Source: Corella eumyota (Eukaryota; Chordata; Ascidiacea; Phlebobranchia; Corellidae). From it: a stretch of DNA of 64,000 bases. The notes under the pieces are model-generated. The model had not been told where the DNA came from and searched no databases. It saw only the letters and a program-made list of their open reading frames with translations. Every line of letters begins with the position of its first letter. Within the stretch, counting starts at the first letter, position 1. The stretch spans positions 13,602,591-13,666,590 of the forward strand of contig OY720100.1 of NCBI GenBank assembly GCA_963082875.1, in the 5' to 3' direction. Made by a program: the position numbers and the translations under genes. Below, in pieces: positions 1 to 11,900 of this stretch.

Positions 1-3000
1 GTATCATGACGTCACAATGTTCAACTTCTGGTTTAGTTGCTTTTTTAAAACGACCGTCGGAATGCAAAACCTTTTCCTTGAATTCAGAAAAACAAATTAA
101 GGTATTTTTTAATTTGATGCTTAAAAAGAGTGGTAAGGGTAAAATTAGAAATGTTTCTGCAGAATTGTGTTGTAATAAACTGGTTGCGGCATGCAGCCTA
201 AGTTTAACAGATTTGTTTACAACATTGTGTTATTATCTATTTAGATTAAGTTTAAGCGCCAGGTTTATAACTGCTTAAACCCCGTTTTGCAAGAGTAAAA
301 AGGTTTAAAAACATATTACCAAAAACGCAATGTACCGAATAAACATTTTGTTAATAACAAATGCCTGAAAACGCCATTTTATCTACAATAAGACTGAGTA
401 ATCTTTAAAAAAATTGCAATCTGAATTTCCGTGCCAAGCCTACTGGTTACTGCACGCTTTATAACTATTTATTTATCAGTTAACTGTAGCGTAAATACTT
501 ACTGCTTCATCATTAACAAGATGTGTATGCTGGAAAAATCGTTTGATTTTTTTTCGACACCTGCAGGCCCCAATCGCAAGTAAAGACAAGATAAAAATGC
601 CAACGATAGTAGATACTATAACAATCATAATCCAGCTCGTGTTTTGCACACGGACGGGTGGTTTTAGCACAATGTTTGTTTCTAAACAAGAAAGAGTCCG
701 TTACACAACATAAAAATTGCTTATTTGCAACAATGTCGCCAGCATTGTAATGTGCCAGGTGTACTTGAATTTTATGCCTCGTTTAAGGCTGATCTCTGTA
801 TTTTCAATATAACTTTCCGATATAATACAACACTAATTCAAGCGTAAACATAATGTCACGAATCCTTAACTACATTATGTTTCTTGAATTACATATACCC
901 TTTAACTTAGTGGGCTTTAATATATAAAGTATCGCTCAGTTTACTTACTGTTATGAGGCATACAGTTAATCTTCTGACGCGTTATTTCGGTATTTTCAAT
1001 CTTAAGTACCAAGCAGGTGAAGTTACTAGTGTCCGAAGTCGGTCGCGATATATCAATGAAGGTCAGCGGTGTGTAATTTTGTTTTATGCAGTTGTGCTCT
1101 GTAGGTTGATTGTATTTGTAAACCACGTCGTCGTCCCATGTGTAATCAGACAAAAGGTAAACGTCGCGACCGAACACCTTGGACGAGCTGCTCATTAAAG
1201 TTCCATTTTCCATAACCTGGGCTAAAAATGGCAAAAAAGAAAATGTATACAAATTAGTTAAAAGCAAGTGGGTGGAACTCATAAAAAGACCGCTATCATG
1301 TAAGTAGACCCACTTTAGTTGTTTTCATGCTAAACAATACACAAGGCCAATCAATAAATGTCTGCATGATGTGTTGATTGTGTATCTTACCTTTTGGAAG
1401 ATCAAAAGTGCATGAATAGGTGTTAAACCAGCTCGTTGAATATGTTTCTAAATATTCATTTCTGCTAGTCGATTCAAAATGGCTGTTAATCGAACGTACT
1501 AATTCGTAGGTACCGGTATTGACATTGTATTCAAAACAGGTTTTATTTTGACAAAATTCCTCTTCTAAAAAATATAAAATAAATTGGTAGATCCAAAAAA
1601 CAGTTATTTTTGTATAAAAGTACCACGGAGCTTATTCAAGGATTTTTACAGGCAATGTGCCTCAAAATTGTTTATTTTAAAAGCAGCAGGGAAAAATAAA
1701 TCTAGGCCTGCACGATGTTACGAATGCGTCACAATATTTTTAGTGCCGCTCAAAAAGCGCTTTTACAAGTGAACCGTAACAAACTTCATAGACAGTCAGT
1801 TATGTTGTTGCTAATTTTAATATAGCAACAAACCCATCTGGTCCAAGTTTAGGTTTTGCTTTATGGTTTTGTGAGGTAGCAGGAAATGAAGCGGTGTGTT
1901 TTTAAATAACAGTTAATCATGTTATTAAAATCCAAGGTAGTAGATGTACAATATCACATGTGGAAAATGCTGCTTTTTAGTAAAATCTTCCATTCCTTTT
2001 TGCCTCAACATTTCTATAATAAAACCTGAAAAACTACTTAAATTTTAGCAAACCTGTTTTTAGACATTTGTCGATTTGATTGTTTGAATTATCCACCACA
2101 GTTCTTGTTCCGTTAAAAGTAACACCAAAATATACTTTCATTCCGGCATCACATTGTTCAAATCTGCATCTTTCTTCCTTTGCAGGGACACCACAGCATC
2201 CGTGAAGAGGAAATAATTCTCTAGGTGAATTAATAAGGCGGTAAATTGAATGACAGACTTGAAATTTTTTTATTTTACTATACGGTTATTTAATTTATTC
2301 CTTAAAGTCCTATATCGGAGATATTTTTATACTCAAAAATTAAGCAAAGTTGTGACATTGAACACAAAAACGGTTTCAACTTTGAATAATTTTACTTACT
2401 TTTTAAGTTACACAAATTTAAAAAAAAATCAATTTATTAAAAGAAAAGCCCTGTTTGTGATTACGTAGAAAGTAATAGCTTGTATTACGCTACGTAGTAC
2501 TTTCTACGTCACACGAAAAAATATGGTACCCTGGTTATTAATGTTTATCATTTTTCAGTTTTTTTTTAATTAAACTGTAAGTACCAAAGACACTTTTTAA
2601 AGGTTTAAAGCCATTTTATGATTTAGTGTCAACCATACTAACGTGCTATACATCACCTACAAAATTGCAAAACTTTTCAATATAGCTCTTAACATGTCAA
2701 GTTTAATACATATAAATACATAACTTACATATAGCTATAAGCCAAATCAATCAGGTTAATAAAATGCTTTAAAAGAAGCATTTTTTTATTGTTTTACCTT
2801 TCGCTATTGAAGAAGGCGTACACAGTTACGGTAACGTCCTCGCTAAAATTACTTGGCCCGTTATACTTCCAGCTGAACTTATAACCGTCTCTCTTTATGT
2901 CAGTCAAGTTCGTAAATGGAACGGGACGTACTACAAAACAAGTGATTTCCTTGTAAAATTTCGAAGGAATAAACAGCAATTGTTATTTTTTTGACAACTA

Positions 3001-3549
3001 AACTGACATTTTTGAAATGTTGTAAAATTTTTGATTTTTTTTGGTGGTGACGGATATTACATATTATTTGCTCTTTACGGTCAAGGGTTCGATTCCCACT
3101 TCACTTCTATATCGAAGCGACAAAGTAAATCGGCTTCTTAATTGTAAACCAATTGGATCAATCGATCATATCAAAACTTGTTAAACAAAAATGACACTAG
3201 GCCTAATGAACAGCACATATTACGTAAATTAAACTTGGAGTTTGAATTAAGTTTAGTTAATAAATAATTTGGTCTTCACAATACGTTAGCAAAATTCGAA
3301 GAATCAAATTATCTTATTTGTTTTTTGCCCTTAATATTGTTTATAAATAAAAAGTAACTTACTTGGTGATGATCTTTTTAAACAAAATTTACAATCTTCG
3401 CCAATAGACTTTGTAAGATCGTCGTGATTTTCTGGGATAATGGGCGGTGAACACTGAACCACTTTCATATATCCATTTACTCGACACAAACCCATAGTCA
3501 CGGCGAAAAATACAAGATAAGCGACTCTAGTAACTGTAAATATCTTCAT
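1..3549 (-). CDS. Type I membrane receptor of unknown family, copy A (3' end outside window)
   Basis: I do not recognise the family. Exons read from the minus strand: 3363-3549 (start codon at 3549), 2798-2930, 2054-2220, 1391-1564, 949-1221, 503-681 and 1-76, the last continuing past the left edge. All junctions are GT-AG and the phases agree. Exon 1 gives a hydrophobic signal peptide and a CxxC-type motif (DCKFCL). Exons 2-5 give a cysteine-rich, N-glycosylation-rich ectodomain of about 300 residues, including GCCGVPA and later cysteine pairs. Exon 6 gives one membrane span followed by CRCRKK, a stop-transfer and possible palmitoylation site. Every exon present here encodes the same protein as copy C at 17271-22145. 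The remaining tail exons are expected left of the window. A surface receptor role is inferred from topology only. Confidence 0.8.
3058..3112 (+). repeat. tRNA-like B-box remnant in intron 1 of receptor A
   Basis: A good pol III B-box match (GGTTCGATTCC) lies near 3083 with no convincing tRNA fold around it. It is probably the head of an old tRNA-derived SINE. The same remnant is present in the duplicate at 21654-21708. Confidence 0.3.
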
Positions 3550-4201
3550 TTTCTAATACAAAAACAGGGATAAGTTACAGCCTTATTTTATTTTGTTGTG
3601 TTAGTACATTTACTTTTCTATGTGGTAATATTGTTACATTAACCGATGAATATACTTCGCTTGGTTCATACGTAAATTCATTGAACTGTAACTTTTTCTG
3701 ATGTTTTAATTAGGGGCAGACATAACTAAATGACTCATTTTTTAAAAATAAAACGTTGTCGTATTTTATTTTTTTATCCACAAAGATGGCGCTTATTTTT
3801 ATTTTGTTTTTATTCTCCCTAATCTAACTAACCTACCTTGGCGTATTCAATTTCAGAGGATACCTTTCTGTTGTCCGTCTTGACGCTGTAGATCAAGTTT
3901 CAATGTCACTATTGTTCGAATTTTAGCGCTAATGGCACAGTACCTTATAGAAAAAAAGGAACATCAATTGACATATTTTTGTTAGATATTAGGAAGCTTT
4001 TAACAACAGTGGTTAAGTAAAAAAGGCTCTGTATAAAATTAATGTCAATAACTTAAATTGTTTGTCTTCCCTAGCTTTCAAAAAAAACTGTACAATTTCA
4101 TTATTTTTATCTTTTTTGTTTTAACAGCTACCACAATAAACTTTTATGTTCTTAATTTGCCGTTGAACTGACTTGAATACCCAGTGACTAAACATTCCTT
4201 A

Positions 4202-4423
4202 TTAGACGCTCGAGTTAAGGTAAAGAGGCCACCCTACGCAAAGCTGATCGTGCGTGTAAAAGTGACGACCGCTAAAAATCTGAACTAACTTCGGCCTTGC
4301 TACTAACAGCTTATTATCGGCGAAAGAGTATTGCTCGTTGCAGGTATTTTTGCCGTTCGTCGCCGATATTTTGAATTTGTTTTTATGTAGTAGTTTAAAG
4401 TTTTCAATTAATTTAATTAACAT
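4202..4423 (-). other. Possible orphan coding exon in a GC-richer patch
   Basis: A 73-codon open frame lies in a patch clearly richer in GC than its surroundings. The predicted sequence is mixed in composition and ends ...WPLYLNSSV. It is repeated without change at 22798-23019, but that segment of the duplication is almost identical anyway, so this is no evidence of selection. The plus strand also has a short open run here after an acceptor-like site near 4204. I recognise no domain. It may be a stray exon, a gene fragment or part of an old repeat. Confidence 0.18.
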
Positions 4424-6647
4424 TTGGAATTTAAATAAATAATTTAAGTCTTTTCACTTTCTAATTCGATTTGTGGATTAAAACTAAATCGAGTAAGCTA
4501 AGTATTGATCTCAAAAATTGTCGAATGAAAAATGAATTTTTGAATTATTAATATTATAACTATTTTCAATAAAATTTGCAACTGCGCCCAGAAAAGGTTT
4601 TAGACCATTTAATATTATTAGGTGGCAATTTCAAAACCAAAATCACCCTTTTTAGCTGCAGCCGAGAATTTGGCAATTGTTACATTTTGATTTATTATTG
4701 GCGTCGTAGCTTCAACAGCCAGTTACTTTCAATACCACAATACCGGCTCAAATTACTGGTGTTAATTTAAAATATATACTCGAAATGCATTATAACCGTT
4801 TCGCTTTTAGCACATACAATACACATACTTATTTTGAATAACTGGGCGCTAAACTGAGCTAGGTGAATCACAAGACTACAATCGACTATCAGAGCGGTTA
4901 AGCATGTCTTCCACCTATTCAAAATATCACGTTAAAAATCGGGTCGTGCCACACGCAATCAGTTTTTTTTTCTTATTGTGTCGTTGGTCTTTTAAAATAA
5001 TTTAATATTTAAAAAAAAAATTTTATGATCTATTTTTCCTATTATTGCTGCGTTGGCATATATTCTAAAAATTCCTAATGCAAAATACCAATTAAAGTTC
5101 AGAAATTTTGGCGGAATTTTTTTAATCATTTTGTTGAAATAGGTAAGAATATTTAACCCATATTATAAATAGGCATGATTAAAATAATTTTTCTGCTATT
5201 GTAATAGTTTAGCTTTTAGTTGTTTATGGCTTTGCTATGACGTCAGCATTATTTTGGGCGTTTGAATTGGAAATATTTTTGGCTCATTGTTTTTTTTATA
5301 CCTCTCTTGACTAGATGTATTAATTATTTAAGTTGTTACTACAAAAACAAAGGTTTATTTACTACATAACTGTTTTAAAATCCAATTTTACAAAAAATAT
5401 AACAATTTTTTACCATATTTATTTGACATAATTTAAAAAAAATAAAAGATTGTAAATGTAACTATATCTAAATATCCGATAAAGAAATAATATTTTTTTT
5501 TCAGAATTTGGGTGTTTCAATTTAAATAAAATATTTATGCTATAACAATTAAAATATCACCTTATTTGCAAAAAAGGGAAATATTTATTCTATTTTTAAA
5601 AAGGTTTTCAGTAACTTGGATTGAAATAGACGAGTAAATTCTATTACCTTCATCAAATGTTTTTCTATCGCCTTGATTCTGCATTTTAAGTGAAAAAAAT
5701 TGACATTTGACATCGATCGAATAAATTATGATCGACATTTACATTTAACTAAACAAAAACAAAGACCACGAATAAATTAGATAAAAACACAATTTTTTAA
5801 CCGCCTGCCAACGTCGTTTCAATTTTACCTGTCAGTCTTGAATGCCCTTATGACGTCATAGGATGTTAGCAAATTCGCGCGATCTTGTTTGGGAGAAGTG
5901 ACTCACTGTAGGAATTTAAAACCGCGCTGCGCAATTGAAATTTTAACGGGTTCGACCAAAAAATAAATTTAACATTTAAGCCATTTTAAAACAATGGTGT
6001 TTTCTACTCTTAACATTTTTTCCTCAATGCCTCTATGTAATGACGCATTTGGCAAGACTGGTAAAAATTTGACCTGGTTATGTATTAGTAAACATCTAAA
6101 AAACATGTAGGCGTGTTTCGTCATTCCAACATTGCATTTTTTTAATATATTGTAATGAAATTTTTTTCATAAAACGGTTAACATAGCTGGAATGTCGTCT
6201 TATGTTACATGATCTTTTGTTTTGTCTATTAGTTGCTGGAAAAAAATGGTAGTTTATTTTTAGGCCATATTTTTGAGTGAAGTTTTTTTGTTTATTAAAG
6301 TTGACCAATTTAAATTAAAATTTATGTTGTGTTCGGCGAGACTGCCATTTTATTGGGACGCGTCACGTGAAAAAATTAAACAACTAAGAAAAAAATACAT
6401 TTAATAATTTTTTTCATCGCTAAACAATGTGAATTTTTTTTAAATGAGGAATAAAAGTAACTAAAATATTTTAATTAAATATTTTATTCACTTAAAATTT
6501 ATTTTGTAATTTAAATTTAAAATTTTTTATTAATAATATAATAAATAGGAATTTTAATTACTGAAATATACTTGGCAACACTTATTATTTTCGGGTTTTC
6601 CCTAACCAAAAACTCACCGTGAAATTGTAAATAGTTTAACTTTATCA

Positions 6648-7023
6648 GGGATGTACTAAAACCAGACACCCGACACTTTTTCAGACACCTCTAAAATTCA
6701 CTTTATCGTTGTTATTTTTTAATAAAAATGATTTTTCCGACTTTAGGACTATTGTTTCAGCTTGCTTCAACAATTTTTTTGTTTTTGTTTTAACGTGTTG
6801 AAATTTGGGGCAAACTTTATAAAATTTAGGGGTGCCGAAATTTGCGGCAATTTCATCCTCATCAGACACCTCTAAAAACCAACTAAATAAACATATATTT
6901 TAACAAAAACTCCTAAAATAACATAAGAACGCTTAAATTAACTTGCCCCAGTCGTTTTTATTAAAAAATAATGGTTATAAAATAGTTTTTAAAAGTGTCG
7001 GGTGTCTGGTTTTAGTACATCCC
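6648..7023. mobile_element. MITE with about 30-bp terminal inverted repeats and 9-bp target duplication
   Basis: The ends read GGGATGTACTAAAACCAGAC on the left and the reverse complement on the right (ending GTACATCCC), and the inverted match continues through GACACTTTT. ACTTTATCA occurs directly on both sides (6639-6647 and 7024-7032). The duplicate locus near 25,220 carries only one copy (as ACTTCATCA) and no element, so it is a natural empty site. The 376-bp element has no transposase. GG ends with a 9-bp duplication fit Merlin best; MuDR-like is an alternative. Confidence 0.85.
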
Positions 7024-7439
7024 ACTTTATCAGCTGACAAGTAACTGGTAAATGAATTATATCACTAGAAAAAAACAGAGATTGGCTTTTAGTTTTCAAC
7101 TACTTTTTTAAAATGTTGTCTTCAATGGTTAAAAACCACCGCACGAAACAACAGCAGATGAAAACCGTGCAAGCGAAGAGACACCAAGACGCAATAACTG
7201 CTGTTTACAAATTCAATGAGGGAATGATGACCGCTATAAACTCACGGTAATATATTGGTTTTGGTTATAACTCTATAACTCTATACTTAGGGTTAAGGCA
7301 ATTATAACTTTTTTTTCATTAGATAATTCTTACCCCAATTCTAAAGGCCAATACTAAAAAAGGGGTGAAAGGAAGACAGGGAGGAAGGGAAGCACTAAAA
7401 TAAAATAAAATGGGGAAGGAAAGGCTCAAGAAAAAAAAT

Positions 7440-7708
7440 GCATCTCTATTAGTTTCGCACGCCCTACATAAACAGGGTGTGTAACCAAAATGCGGCACAT
7501 GTAATTAAACAAAGAGGTTGCATAAATTAAACCCTTACCCTAACCCTCACCTATTCAGTTTACCCATTAACACATCTGACTCGTAAAGTGGACTAAGTTA
7601 TACTCATTAAAACATATTTTAACTAATTTTTAATGTCTGGTTGAACAATTGCCATACTTAGGTTATAACGCCTTGTTAAATTCGGGCGTGCGAAAGTAAT
7701 AGAGATCC
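7440..7708. mobile_element. hAT-like MITE inside BLOC1S1 pseudogene intron 1
   Basis: The two ends are inverted copies of about 25 bp, sharing ATCTCTATTA and TTTCGCACGCCC with one or two mismatches. They are flanked by an 8-bp repeat AAAAAAAT at 7432-7439 and 7709-7716. The matching part of copy 2 (about 25,620) lacks the insertion. The 269-bp element is non-coding. The 8-bp duplication suggests hAT, but it lies in an A-rich run, so that assignment is tentative. It also contains a short telomere-like run, CCCTAACCCT. Confidence 0.75.
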
Positions 7709-7904
7709 AAAAAAATATTTTGCAATCATTTTTTGTTAGCAGCAGAAATTGTCAATGCTTTCTTAATGCCTTTTTGCATTGACATTTTTCACTGCTTAAT
7801 AAAAATAACTGTAAAATGCTTTCACTTTAGCCCCTCCTTCCCTCCCATTAGTTCTTCCCTTTATCCCTGTCTTCCCTTATTTTAGTGTTACATTTGAAAG
7901 TCTG

Positions 7905-8045
7905 CAATATGGTACACTTGGCTTCACTACTTACTGACCTAACGTCTTGTGTTTGATTCTGACTGTTTTTATACTCTAACGCCCTTAAGTTAAAAATTAT
8001 AACTGGTTTGAACATCTGCCAAGCTTGCATTCAATTGGCAGATTG
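7905..8045 (+). repeat. Diverged tRNA-derived SINE remnant
   Basis: It shares the order of landmarks of the SINE family in this window: a GGCTTCACTAC head, a TTTGATTC B-box-like site, then a CGCCCTTAAG motif and a palindrome-like CCAATTG/GCAG end. It is much more diverged than the copy at 28811. The same remnant is at 25840-25990 in the duplicate, so it predates the duplication. Confidence 0.4.
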
Positions 8046-8491
8046 GCAGTCCTTATCAAAATCAATATTTTTTAAAATTTTTTGTTTTAAAATAGAAAGT
8101 AATAATAAAATAAATATTAATTTGTTCTGTTTTTAAATGGAGTATCTTTATTTTTTCTGGTTACCAATACTTATTTGAATATTTTAGGGTGTCAGTAGCA
8201 TATGTCAACCAAGTAAAACCTCGACACAGAAATGAAAAAATTACAAGCACAAGCCAATAGATTTGCAAAGTTAACTTCACAGTGGTCCACAACTTTAAAT
8301 GGATTTAACACAGCTTTAAAGGTAAGTTAAAAAAGGCACATTTTTAGTGCTTTTTTGTATTGTATTTAAATTTTAAGAATGAAACAAATTGGAAAATGTA
8401 AATTTTTAATACTAAATTGTTTTTATTTTTAAGTGTTAAAATTATTATATCTTTTAATTGGTTTTACTACTGCATTAATGCTTAAGGAGTT

Positions 8492-8770
8492 CGGCAGTGT
8501 GGTTTTTGGTAGGAACACTTGCTACACCACAATGAGGTTGTGGGTTTAATTCTCACTGCTCTCATGCTGTAGCGCACTTGAATAAGGCGGTATGAACTCC
8601 TGCTGAGCCAGCACTTAATCAGCAGCATAATTACCGGGCAATTATAATCTATAATATCCCAAACTGCCACAGGCAACTCGAGACTGGGTTGGAGTAACTG
8701 ATGTTACTCTATGTTTAGGTCGCGCATTCAACCTTCCCACATTGAGGATAAAAATATATACAAAAAAAAT
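8492..8770 (+). repeat. tRNA-derived SINE in BLOC1S1 pseudogene intron 2
   Basis: Nearly full-length member of the local SINE family: tRNA-like head (GGTAGGAACACTTGCTACAC), the CTCGAGACTGGG body motif and an A-rich ATATATACAAAAAAAA tail. It matches the copy at 26436-26725 in the duplicate, so it was present before duplication. Confidence 0.75.
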
Positions 8771-8942
8771 GATAACTAAAACAAACAAAAAGACAGTGTG
8801 TTGTAGTGGCTAAAAAGTCCTGAAATAGCCTATGTTTATGCTGTGAATTATTTACTTTGTAATTTAATTAAAATATTGATTTTGAGATTCTAAAACTGTG
8901 TTATCTTTTGTTAGGAGTTAGGAGATGTTCAGAAGTGGGCAG

Positions 8943-11900
8943 TATTTATTTAAAAGGTATTTTTTTTAAATTGATTTAAATTTTAATTTCAAAGATATTT
9001 ATTTTTTATGGTGGTTGTTAAATTCCCTTATTTTGCACTTTTTTAATTTCGATATTTTTTTTTATCTTTGCATGGCTTACTCTCTGCTCTGTAATTGGTC
9101 GACTACAGAAATTTTGATAAAAAGAGAAAAACAAAAACCTTGTTCTAGAACTAAGTCAGGTGATGGTATGTCATCATCGCCGAAATTTAAGTTTGTTTTT
9201 TTATCCGAAAAAAGTGTGGAAATAATATTGAAGAGCTATTGAACATACACCCTATTTTGTGCCCTCATACCATTATCGCATGCTATAAATATAACATCAC
9301 AGCCTTTAATAACTATTTAATCACATTTTTGTGTTCATGGCATGCCAGCGTACTGTTCTAAAGTAACCATGGACATTTTTTGCCATCTTTAACAAAGACA
9401 TTGGGGATTAATAATATAATTTTTTTCGAATAATATTTTTTGTGTTAAATATTTAAAGTTTTGTAGCAAATCGGGGATTTTCCCCCGGAATGCCAGTGTT
9501 GCCAATTTTTAAGGTTTTTCCTACAGTTTAAAGAATTTTTTAGTAATTATTTAATAAATGTTGCTGATTTACAATTTAAAAACTAACAGTACTATGTAAT
9601 ACAAAATTATAAACACAGAAAAAACACATTTATTTACTAAAACAAAATATATTTAAATATATATGAGTAAATTTTAAACAATGTTTAATATATTATTGTT
9701 AAGTTACTGTTTTTTTTCGTTCTTTAATATTTCGCAATAACCCGACCTACTAACATTATTGTAACGTTTGCATTATCAACATTTCAAATAAAAATTTAAA
9801 ACTTTTGTAATTAGTTTAATAAAAAATATATTTTTAAAATATATAAAATATAAGGTAATAACTAAATTTTAATCTAAAAAGTTATGTGTATTATTTGGTT
9901 TAAAAATGAAAAAGAATTTTTTTTTACAAAATTTGGCAAGTTTTTATTTGTAATTAACCTTCTGTTAATTTTTACAGTAAAAGTACCCTTGGCCGAAAAA
10001 AGAAATGGTAAAAACACCACACCAAAACCTGATTTGACGTCACTCCACTGCCTTTATGCACGTTTGTTATAAAAATGCCAGCAGTCACCACTGATTTTTT
10101 TAATAATGTTCTGTAGCAACAGCGACGTTTTCTTTAATTCCGAATCGTTAAATGTTGATAAAATAATACGTGTTAATATATTTAATTCAGCAAATGAACT
10201 GCGCTTGAACTTTACGTAGTCGTTTAACTTTGGTTTTAGCTGTAAACCATTTTGGTAAGCTACACATATCAACACAGATTTGTGTATTAGTTTAATTAAA
10301 AAACAATTGTTTTACCAATTTGTCAACTTGTTCTTTCATCTTTAGCATGCGATTTTTATTAAGTTAACAAAAAAATACGTTTTTTTACTAACAATTTTTT
10401 ATAATATAAAATTTGCCTGATTTCTATTGATACAAAGGTCCAGTAGGATTTATGTTGCGTAACAATTGCGTTTGTTTTCCAGATTTTAACAAGTTTATTT
10501 TTTGCATACTTTTTTACGAGCCTGTTTTAACATTACTTGTTGTAAACGGACGTTTTTTCACTATAGCATTTTTGTTTTGTAGCATTATTTTAACGCGTTT
10601 GAATGACATTGATCACCAGCATTAAACTATACCATAACAGAGTTAATGTATTCATAGCCTATGCATAAAAAGTTAACCTTAAATATTACGGTTTCACAAC
10701 TGTACCGTAGTACCTTATTTTGCCAGCCGACCAGCAGTTTTTTCAACATTTGTGCCGGAACTACAAGTTATTAGTTATGTTCTATAACTATGTCAAATAA
10801 GTGCAATAAGACAAGGCTAGTCTAGTTCAAGTTAGGCCTAAGTTGTTCGGACATACTTTTTTTAAAATTTTTACCAAATGTCTGCTGGATTTTAGTCTAA
10901 ACGTAGTCGCAATTGCTGGTTAGTGTTCCGCTGATACTTGAGACTATTTTTTTTAAATGACGAATCAATATCACTTTTAAATATAATTTTATCCTTTTAA
11001 CTTAATATTTTAACATAACTATAAAATATGGGTGGATGTAATCAAATAAAAATTCGCAGAAAATAAACGTCAAAAGAAAAACATAAACTCAACACTGAAT
11101 AAAATGCTTTAAAGAACAGACATAGTCAAAGCTTAAGTTAACAAATTTCTAAAACAATTTTAAATAAAAAGTTCAAACAAAAATAGCTTTAGCTGCAAGC
11201 AGTTGTCATGCACCGATTTAAAATTTATTCCTTCGTTTAAGGTGGGTGGTCCTGTAGTTGTTTTAACTAGTAACATCGTTCAGGCGTTCCTTAAACATGA
11301 AAAGGCAAATTTTAAGCGTATTTTTTGAACTCAAGTTTTTGAACGTATTATTTGAACCCAAGTTTAGCAAGAAATAATATCAAATTAGTGTTTACTGTAA
11401 ATTTGGGGTAGCCTTTTGATCTGGTAAAAGGTACTAGTAATTAAGCAACTCGTAGTATGCATTTGCTTTTAAGGGGCGTTTGTAAGTTTGATGTGATATT
11501 GTATTTCTGATACGGTTTATTAAATAAGCCTCCCATATTTGACTTGGCAGCAGTACCTGGTATCGTTAACGTCTTTCACACAATAGGTACAACAAACAAG
11601 CATTGAAAATTAAACCTTGGATTTTGCCCTTCACACAACAAACGCCAAAAATTTATTTATGCTGTTCAAGTATGTGGCCTGCCTTTTTAATTCTGTTATA
11701 GGATGTGATTTACCTGGTTTAAATGCGCCCTACCTTAATAAAAGTATATTTAAATATAAAAATGTGATTCCTAAAGGCACGATTGTTGTTTAATTTTTAG
11801 GAGAAAAGAGAAATAGTAGAAAATATATACAAAAAAACAGCAATTCTTAATCAACTGCTACTAAACATGCCTTTAATGATAGTCACATACTATAACAGAT

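Larger units (their letters stand above)
3550..7112. other. Intergenic region between receptor A and the BLOC1S1 pseudogene
   Basis: The flanking genes diverge, so this holds both promoters. It is AT-rich with runs of A and T. Seen in it: a GC-richer stretch with a minus-strand open frame (4202-4423), TGACGTCA at about 5239 and 5851, a GTCACGTGA E-box at 6362-6370, and a MITE at 6648-7023. Nothing else supports a gene. The first part, to about 4,928, is almost identical to the duplicate; the rest differs by scattered substitutions and indels. Confidence 0.6.
7113..8942 (+). pseudogene. BLOC1S1 pseudogene (truncated duplicate)
   Basis: This is a broken copy of the intact BLOC1S1 at 25308-26986. 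Exon 1 (7113-7246) is open and encodes the usual N-terminus, MLSSMVKNHRTKQQQ, followed by a coiled-coil stretch. Exon 2 (8188-8321) has one extra A in the run after CAAGTAAA, which shifts the frame so that the rest of the exon no longer encodes the conserved helix. Exon 3 starts at 8915 but homology stops at about 8942, where the duplicated segment ends, so the last 30 or so codons are missing. Intron 1 holds a hAT-like MITE absent from copy 2, and the 376-bp MITE lies just upstream. Splice sites are intact, so a transcript is possible, but a functional BLOC-1/BORC subunit is not. Confidence 0.88.

Noticed and set aside
6-278. 90-codon plus-strand frame (and 18584-18874)
   Set aside because: It overlaps receptor exon 7 on the other strand and runs into AT-rich intron. 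No start context or similarity supports it.
953-1198. 81-codon plus-strand frame (and its duplicate at 19549-19794)
   Set aside because: It lies opposite exon 5 of the receptor gene, whose frame, splice borders and cysteine pattern are far better supported.
7520-7550. Telomere-like CCCTAACCCT as an interstitial telomere
   Set aside because: Only about one and a half hexamers, inside a MITE; chance or part of the element.
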